Notes under the pieces: model-generated
Told to the model about the DNA's origin: nothing
Database searches by the model: none
The model's input: only the letters and a program-made list of their open reading frames with translations
Shown here: positions 30,575 through 35,966 of the stretch, piece after piece
How the letters are laid out: each line of letters begins with the position of its first letter
How positions within the stretch are numbered: the first letter of the stretch is position 1
NCBI GenBank assembly: GCA_964548165.1
Contig: CAZJQD010000032.1
Location: forward strand, 1-35,966
Direction of reading: 5' to 3'
From: CAZJQD01 sp964548165 [NCBI: uncultured bacterium]
GTDB lineage: Bacteria > UBA8481
Length of the DNA stretch: 35,966 bases
Program-made: the position numbers and the translations under genes

Positions 30575-32778
30575 ACGCTCTCTCGAACCGCGGACCATCG
30601 CGTCGCCGCCGCCGCATCCTCCTATCCCTCCTGCTGGTCGCCGGCCTGGGCCTGGCGGCCGAGGCCGTGCGTCCCGGGCGGATGGAGTTCACGAATCGGG
30701 CCAGTTTCGGCCAGGCGCACATCGAGGGCGTCGAGGTCTCTCCGGAGGGAAGGCTCCGCCCCGGCATTTCCGCTCACGGCCGCATGGTCGATGCGGACTA
30801 CGCCTGGTGCGTCCTGCCGGTCGGCCCACACATTTACGTCGGCGCCGGCGACGGCGCCCGCATCTACCGCTTCAACGCGATCGATCCGCTCGTGGATACG
30901 ATCGATAAGTCAGACACGGGCCGCCTGGTCTGGCTCGGCCGCGGACTCGAGGTTTACACGCTGGCCGAGGACGAGGCGGGGCGCATCATCGCGGGCGTAT
31001 CTCCCGTCGGACAGGTTCACATCTTCCGCCCGACTCCCGACGGCCTCTCGCTCATCGAGACCATTCGCGTCCCGGACTCCTACATCTGGCGCGTGCTCCC
31101 GGTCGGCGAGGACATCTGGATCGCCACGGGCAGCGGCCGGCCCGGCCGCGGCGGCACCATCTACCGGTGGCGCAAGGATCGCCTGCGCCGCATCTGGCGC
31201 GGCACCGATCCGCACATCCTTTCTCTCGTCAGGAGCGGCGACGCCATCTTCGCGGGCACGCAGGGGCCCGAGGGGATCGTGCTCCGCTTCGACGACATCG
31301 ACGGCCCAAAGGTGCGCACGTCCGTGGCGTGGGACCCGGAGCAGAACGAGGTCATCGACCTCGTGGCCGCGCCGGACGGATCGGTCTTCGTCTGCGCCAC
31401 CACGTCGCCCGGTCGCGCCTCGCGCCCGGCTCCCTCGGAAGCAAGAACCCCGCCGAGCCCTTCAAGCGACGAGGAGGAGGGCGGCGAAGGGGAAGAGGAA
31501 GGTTCGGGTGGCGATGAGCCGTCGCCGGCGTCCGCTCCCTCCGGCGGCACCACGATCGCGCGCATCACGAGCGACGGGCGGGTCGAGGAGTGGGTGCGCG
31601 CGCGGTCCGCGGTGCGCTCGCTCGGGTTCCGCGACGGCCACCTCCTGGCGGGGACGACGGAGCGGGGACAGGTCTACCGCATCGACGGCCCGGCGAGGAC
31701 CTCGCTGGTCATCGACGTGGACGAGAAGAGCATCCTCGACGTGGACGGCGACTGGATGGCCACCAGCGGCCCCGCCCGCCTGTACCGCATCTCGTCCGCG
31801 ACCGAGACGTCGCTCTTTCGCACCGAGCCCATCGACGCCTCGAGCACGGCCCGGTGGGGTGTGGCGACGTGGGAGGCCAGCGGCCAGTGGCAGGCGCGGA
31901 CGCGATCGGGGAACACGAGCGAGCCCAACGGCACGTGGTCGGACTGGTCGGCTCCGCGCTCGGCGTCCGGCGAGACCATCACCAGCCCTGCGGCGAGGTT
32001 CCTCCAGCTGGAACTCCGCCGCGTCTCGCGCGATCCCGCCGACTGGCTCCGCGTGCCCGCCGTCACCTGGCAGGCCGTCAATCGCGGCCCCCGCATCAAC
32101 GCCGTGAACGTCAGCCCGATCTCCACCGATCAACGCGCGCTCGCGAGGCTGGGGCGCGCGGGTCCCCTGGGCCAGATCATCCTCCAGTTGTCCCAGGCCG
32201 CGCGCAATCTCGCGAATTCCCCCACGGGGAGGCAGGCGCCGTCGATCGAGGAGATCCTCCAGCCCTTCCTGGGATTCATCCAGGTCGGTTGGTCCGCCGA
32301 GGATCCGGACGGCGATCGCCTCGCCGCGCGCATCGATGTGATCGACGAGGCGGGCGGCCGCGTGGTCACGGTCGCCGACGATTTTCGTGGAGACCTGTTC
32401 CTGCTCAATACCCGGGATTTTGCCGACGGGCGTTATCGCATCCGCGTCTCCGTCAGTGACTCGGCGGCCAATGGCGCAGGCGGAGGAGAGACCGTCAGCA
32501 TGGAATCCGAGGTCTTCCTGGTCGATAACACCGCCCCCGTGGTCACCCTCGTGGCAAGGGGCGGTGACATCCTCGGCACGGCCACGGACGCCCTGGGGAG
32601 GATCGCCGCGCTCTTCACGCTCGACGCCGAGAACCGCTGGACGACGATTCTTCCCGGGGACGGCATCTGCGATCAGTCCTCCGAGACCTTCCGCGTGCCG
32701 GCTCAGGACGGGCGTGGAGTCATCGTGAAGGCTGTCGACCAGGCCGGTAACGTCGGTTACGGCCGCGTCAGACCCTGA
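30571..32778 (+). CDS. Exported propeller-like protein coupled to the S55 peptidase
   Basis: 735 residues. An Arg-rich start and a hydrophobic segment (about 16-33) indicate export or membrane anchoring. Repeated beta-propeller-like units follow, for example AGAGDGARIYRFNAID, GVSPVGQVHIFRPT, WIATGSGRPGRGGTIYRW and HLLAGTTERGQVYRIDG. An acidic low-complexity loop (about 297-325, Glu/Gly/Ser-rich) interrupts them. The C-terminal part (about 560-735) looks like immunoglobulin-type or cadherin-like sheets, with SAEDPDGDRLAARIDV and VFLVDNTAPVV. It starts inside the peptidase stop (ATGA), so the two probably act together. No enzyme motif is visible. Confidence 0.8.
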   Translation: MNALSNRGPSRRRRRILLSLLLVAGLGLAAEAVRPGRMEFTNRASFGQAHIEGVEVSPEGRLRPGISAHGRMVDADYAWCVLPVGPHIYVGAGDGARIYRFNAIDPLVDTIDKSDTGRLVWLGRGLEVYTLAEDEAGRIIAGVSPVGQVHIFRPTPDGLSLIETIRVPDSYIWRVLPVGEDIWIATGSGRPGRGGTIYRWRKDRLRRIWRGTDPHILSLVRSGDAIFAGTQGPEGIVLRFDDIDGPKVRTSVAWDPEQNEVIDLVAAPDGSVFVCATTSPGRASRPAPSEARTPPSPSSDEEEGGEGEEEGSGGDEPSPASAPSGGTTIARITSDGRVEEWVRARSAVRSLGFRDGHLLAGTTERGQVYRIDGPARTSLVIDVDEKSILDVDGDWMATSGPARLYRISSATETSLFRTEPIDASSTARWGVATWEASGQWQARTRSGNTSEPNGTWSDWSAPRSASGETITSPAARFLQLELRRVSRDPADWLRVPAVTWQAVNRGPRINAVNVSPISTDQRALARLGRAGPLGQIILQLSQAARNLANSPTGRQAPSIEEILQPFLGFIQVGWSAEDPDGDRLAARIDVIDEAGGRVVTVADDFRGDLFLLNTRDFADGRYRIRVSVSDSAANGAGGGETVSMESEVFLVDNTAPVVTLVARGGDILGTATDALGRIAALFTLDAENRWTTILPGDGICDQSSETFRVPAQDGRGVIVKAVDQAGNVGYGRVRP

Positions 32779-32793
32779 GTGGGGAGGAACGTC

Positions 32794-33762
32794 ATGGCGG
32801 AGAAGGACAAGCACCTCGACTTTGAGAAGCCGATCCTTGAGCTGGAGGAACGCATTGCCGCCTTGAGGGCGACCGCGCGCGAAGGCGGAGTGAACTCCAT
32901 CATGGACGAGATCGCCGAGGTCGAGGCGAAGCTCTCGACCGCGCACCGCGAACTGGCGGAACGGCTGACGCCCTGGCAGAGGACGCAGTTGGCGCGTCAC
33001 CCGATGCGACCGGGAGCGAAGGACCTGGCGGATCGCTTCTGCGAGGACGTGATGCCCCTCGCCGGGGATCGGCTCTTTGCCGAGGATGCAGCCGTCCTGG
33101 GCGCCCTGGCCCGCTTCCGCGGCCAGGAGGTCCTGCTTCTCCTGCAACTGAAGGGGCGCGAGCCCCATGAGCGCGTGCGCCACAACTTCGGCATGGCCCA
33201 TCCGGAGGGCTATCGCAAGGCGATGCGCCTGGCCGGGCTCGCGGAGAAGTTCGGTCGGCCCGTGCTCCTGCTGGTGGATACGCCCGGCGCCTATCCCGGG
33301 ATTGGCGCCGAGGAGCGTGGCCAGGCATGGGCGATCGCGGAGAGCATCGAGCGGTTCATGCGCCTGGGCGTCCCGTCGATCGCTTGCGTCGTGGGGGAGG
33401 GAGGTTCCGGAGGCGCGCTCGCCCTGGGCGTCGCCGACCGCGTCCTGATGCTCGAGAACGCCATCTACTCCGTCATCTCGCCCGAGGGTTGCGCGTCGAT
33501 CCTCTTCCGGGACTCCGCCCGCGGGCCGGAGGCGGCCGCGGCCATGAAGGTCACGGCCCAGGACGCTCTCTCGCTCGGCGTCGTCGACGCCATCATCGAG
33601 GAGCCGCCGGGTGGCGCGCATCGCGACTGGGATGACACCGCGCTTCGCCTTGGTGACGCCATCGAGCGGCATCTGGGCGAGTTGAAGGCGCAGGACACCG
33701 CGGGGCGCCTGGCCGCCCGCTACGCCAAGTTCCGCGCCATGGGCGTCTTCACCGAGGGATGA
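32794..33762 (+). CDS. accA: Acetyl-CoA carboxylase carboxyltransferase subunit alpha
   Basis: 322 residues, the usual length. The N-terminal LDFEKPILELEERI is typical. The crotonase-like core contains FGMAHPEGYRKAMRLAGLAEKF, LLVDTPGAYPGIGAEERGQA, VVGEGGSGGALALGVADRVLM and YSVISPEGCASILFRD. With AccD it transfers carboxyl groups to acetyl-CoA in fatty acid synthesis. The start at ATG 32794 has GGGAGG six bases upstream; GTG 32779 is in frame but lacks such a site. No accD is in the window. Confidence 0.97.
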   Translation: MAEKDKHLDFEKPILELEERIAALRATAREGGVNSIMDEIAEVEAKLSTAHRELAERLTPWQRTQLARHPMRPGAKDLADRFCEDVMPLAGDRLFAEDAAVLGALARFRGQEVLLLLQLKGREPHERVRHNFGMAHPEGYRKAMRLAGLAEKFGRPVLLLVDTPGAYPGIGAEERGQAWAIAESIERFMRLGVPSIACVVGEGGSGGALALGVADRVLMLENAIYSVISPEGCASILFRDSARGPEAAAAMKVTAQDALSLGVVDAIIEEPPGGAHRDWDDTALRLGDAIERHLGELKAQDTAGRLAARYAKFRAMGVFTEG

Positions 33763-33787
33763 ACGCCTTTTTTCTTCTCTCCGTGGC

Positions 33788-35269
33788 ATGACCGTCACCC
33801 GCTTCGCTCCGTCTCCCACCGGCTTCCTCCATGTCGGCGGCGCCCGCACCGCGCTCTACAGCTGGGCCTGGGCTCGTCGTAACGGCGGGAAGTTCCTCCT
33901 GCGCATCGAGGACACCGACCGGACCCGCTACAGCGAGGACGCGATGCGTGACATCCTCGAGAGCCTCCGCTGGCTGGGGCTCACGTGGGACGAGGGACCC
34001 GAGATCGGCGGCCCTCACGGCCCGTATGTCCAGTCCGAGCGAACCGCGCTCTACGCCGGACACGCCGCGCGACTGCTGGCGGAAGGGAAGGCCTACCGCT
34101 GCTTCTGCACCTCCGAGCGGCTCGAGTCGCTCCGCAAGGACCAGGGCGCGGACCAGACCGGCTATGATCGGCACTGCCTGGGGATCGCGCCCGCGGAGGC
34201 CGACCGCCGCGCCGCGGCGGGCGAGCCGAACGTGCTCCGGTTCAAGATGCCGACCGAGGGCTCGACGACGTTCGAGGATGCCATCCGCGGGTTCATCGAG
34301 TATCCCAATGCCCAGCAGGACGACTTCGTGATCATGAAGTCCGACGGCTTCCCGACCTACCACCTCGCCAATGTCGTGGACGATCGCGGCATGCAGGTGA
34401 CGCATGTCATGCGCGGGGAGGAGTGGATCCCGTCGACCCCCAAGCACGTCCGGCTCTACGAGGCCTTCGGATGGCCGGCGCCCGTCTTCGCGCACCTTCC
34501 CGTCATCCTCTCGCCCGACGGCGGCAAGCTCTCCAAGCGCCACGGCGCCGTCTCGGTGCGCGAGTATCGCGCGGAAGGATACCTCCCCGAGGCGCTCATC
34601 AATTACCTCGCGCTCCTCGGCTGGTCGCCCGGCGACGATCGGGAGATCCTGTCGCTTGCGGAGATTGCCGCGCTCTTCGATCTCGGGCGCGTCAACAAGC
34701 GCGGCGCCGTCTTCGACACGGTGAAGCTCCAGTGGATGAACGGGAAATACCTCGAGACCGCCGACTCCTCGCGGGTCGCGCGCCTGCTCGCGCCTCACGT
34801 GGCTTCGTTCGCGATCGACGCCGGCACGCTCGAGCGCTGGGGCTGCGCGATGACGCCCGATGCGTGGCTGGAGGGCGTGACCGGGCTCGCGAAGTCCCGC
34901 GTGCGCCTCGTGCCGGAGTGCGTGGAGAAGGTCAGGTTCTTTTTCGAGGACGGGATAGAGATGGACCCGGAGGCCGTGGCCGAGAACCTGGCTCCCGGCG
35001 ATCATCATTCCGCCGCCGACCTTCGCGCGAGGCTCACCGCCGCGCGCGAGGCCGTGGCGGGCGTGGAGGCGTGGACGCTGGAGGCCATCGAGGCCGAGCT
35101 GCGGAGCCGACCGAAGGCGGCGGGGCTCAAGCCACCCATGGTCTTCAAGCCGCTCCGGGTGGCGCTGACGGGCCGGAAGGAATCGCCCGGCATCTTCGAG
35201 ACCGTCTACTTCACCGGTCGTGCCCGCGCCCTCCGGCGCATCGACGCCGCCCTCGCCCTCCTGGGGTAG
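33788..35269 (+). CDS. gltX: Glutamyl-tRNA synthetase
   Basis: 493 residues. The class I HIGH-type motif is SPTGFLHVGGAR (8-19) and the KMSKS-type motif is KLSKRHG (about 247-253). FCTSERLESLRKDQ and VMRGEEWIPSTPKHVRLYEAF are family signatures. The C-terminal helical anticodon-binding domain is complete. It charges tRNA-Glu. A glutaminyl-tRNA synthetase follows, so Gln-tRNA is probably made directly. It begins 25 bases after accA. A palindromic repeat element begins five bases after its stop. Confidence 0.97.
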   Translation: MTVTRFAPSPTGFLHVGGARTALYSWAWARRNGGKFLLRIEDTDRTRYSEDAMRDILESLRWLGLTWDEGPEIGGPHGPYVQSERTALYAGHAARLLAEGKAYRCFCTSERLESLRKDQGADQTGYDRHCLGIAPAEADRRAAAGEPNVLRFKMPTEGSTTFEDAIRGFIEYPNAQQDDFVIMKSDGFPTYHLANVVDDRGMQVTHVMRGEEWIPSTPKHVRLYEAFGWPAPVFAHLPVILSPDGGKLSKRHGAVSVREYRAEGYLPEALINYLALLGWSPGDDREILSLAEIAALFDLGRVNKRGAVFDTVKLQWMNGKYLETADSSRVARLLAPHVASFAIDAGTLERWGCAMTPDAWLEGVTGLAKSRVRLVPECVEKVRFFFEDGIEMDPEAVAENLAPGDHHSAADLRARLTAAREAVAGVEAWTLEAIEAELRSRPKAAGLKPPMVFKPLRVALTGRKESPGIFETVYFTGRARALRRIDAALALLG

Positions 35270-35273
35270 AGGA

Positions 35274-35413
35274 AACACGGGGACCACGGAGAACTTCAAA
35301 AACCAGAGCCATGAGGAGAATTAAAACCAAGGAGGTTGGTGGAAGACGGTGGATTCGCGGATACCCGCTCCTTTTCTTCCTGGTTTCTGGTTCTCCTCCG
35401 TGGTCCCCGTGTT
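35274..35413. repeat. Palindromic repeat element B
   Basis: AACACGGGGACCACGGAG (35274-35291) and its exact reverse complement (35396-35413) are perfect 18-bp ends of a 140-bp element. Inner parts are also partly complementary (AAACCAG / CTGGTTT), and ACCAA/TTGGT at the centre forms another small stem. It is less GC-rich than its surroundings and lies directly after the gltX stop. It shares ACCACGGAG with element A. Confidence 0.7.
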
Positions 35414-35481
35414 GAATCTCATTCCTCGCGCCTACCTTGCTCAGTTCCCGAGATTGGCCACCGCCTTTGCTTCCGAGTAAC

Positions 35482-35966
35482 ATGGCCGGCATGAGCGAAC
35501 CGGTCGAGAAGGGCGAAGATTTCATCCGGGAGGCGGTTCGCGCCGATTTGGCGGCCGGCCGGTTCACACCTCCCGTCGTCACGCGGTTCCCGCCTGAGCC
35601 CAACGGTTACCTCCATATCGGCCACGCCAAGGCGATCACGATCGACTTCGGGATCGCGCGCGAGTTCGGGGGCCGCTGTCACCTGCGCTTCGACGACACC
35701 AATCCCGTGAAGGAGGACGTCGAGTACAGCGAGGCCATCAAGGAAGACGTGAAGTGGCTGGGCTGGGACTGGGGAACGTACCTCTTCCATGCCTCGGATT
35801 TCTTTCCCCGGATGATCGAGTGCGCCGAGAAGCTCATCCGCGCCGGGAAGGCCTACGTCTGCGACCTCGCCGCGGCGGAGATGTCCGCGCACCGCGGGAC
35901 GCTGACGGAGCCCGGTACGCCCAGCCCCTGGCGCCCTGGCGCGCCCAGTCGTCGAAGCCGGCCGGC
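35482..35966 (+). CDS. glnS: Glutaminyl-tRNA synthetase, N-terminal part
   Basis: The first 161 or so residues, cut by the window end. [18 protein letters not shown] carries the HIGH motif in the form typical of glutaminyl-tRNA synthetases. [19 protein letters not shown] and [13 protein letters not shown] confirm the family. ATG 35482 and ATG 35491 are both in frame, with no strong ribosome binding site. After SPWR the predicted protein ([10 protein letters not shown]) no longer fits the usual R-x-R-x-x-E-E pattern. An 8-base tandem duplication sits exactly there (35927-35942), so a frameshift is possible. Confidence 0.92.
   Translation, partial: MAGMSEPVEKGEDFIREAVRADLAAGRFTPPVVTRFPPEPNGYLHIGHAKAITIDFGIAREFGGRCHLRFDDTNPVKEDVEYSEAIKEDVKWLGWDWGTYLFHASDFFPRMIECAEKLIRAGKAYVCDLAAAEMSAHRGTLTEPGTPSPWRPGAPSRRSRP
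35927..35942. repeat. 8-base tandem duplication in glnS
   Basis: CCTGGCGC occurs twice in direct tandem at the point where the glnS reading frame stops matching its family. Confidence 0.5.

Overview
The window is very GC-rich bacterial DNA, densely coded on both strands, with mostly G or C at third codon positions. Lipoprotein signal peptides, a signal peptidase I, an RNase Y/YmdB/SpoVS block, a histone-fold protein and S55-type peptidases suggest an uncultured, Gram-negative-like lineage, perhaps in or near the FCB/Eisenbacteria-type phyla. That placement is an inference without phylogeny. No rRNA, tRNA or CRISPR array is visible.

Region 1 (1-9565) looks like a sugar-use locus arranged around a LacI-family regulator. 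On the minus strand lie lacI, a GH94 phosphorylase, a GH35-like enzyme and the start of a MalK/UgpC-type ABC ATPase, all translationally coupled by short overlaps. Divergently on the plus strand are a carbohydrate-binding-like lipoprotein, a glycoamylase-family lipoprotein and a GYF_2-PilZ protein. Two LacI-type operators 109 bp apart and two promoters lie between the halves. The combination of glycoamylase-like, GH35 and GH94 enzymes suggests use of a beta-glucan, possibly beta-1,2-glucan.

Region 2 (9572-12786) holds signal peptidase I (minus) and a secreted TPR protein (plus). Region 3 (13006-22656) is a long plus-strand housekeeping run: rny, ymdB, spoVS, xseA, xseB, a polyprenyl synthase, dxs, a double GYF_2 protein and an ABC-2 exporter pair. 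It joins two gene orders known separately from Bacillus. Several junctions are bridged by tiny ORFs with exact stop/start overlaps. The ABC ATPase has no usual start codon.

Region 4 (22657-28382) is accessory: a palindromic repeat element, an HEXXH protein of the SprA-related type, two methyltransferases, a GT4 glycosyltransferase, a DUF486 membrane protein and a GT39-like membrane glycosyltransferase. Region 5 (28383-28845) is a compact, self-contained histone gene with its own promoter, strong Shine-Dalgarno sequence and intrinsic terminator. Region 6 (28865-35966) holds an S55-type peptidase coupled to a propeller-like secreted protein, then accA, gltX, a second palindromic repeat element and the 5' part of glnS.
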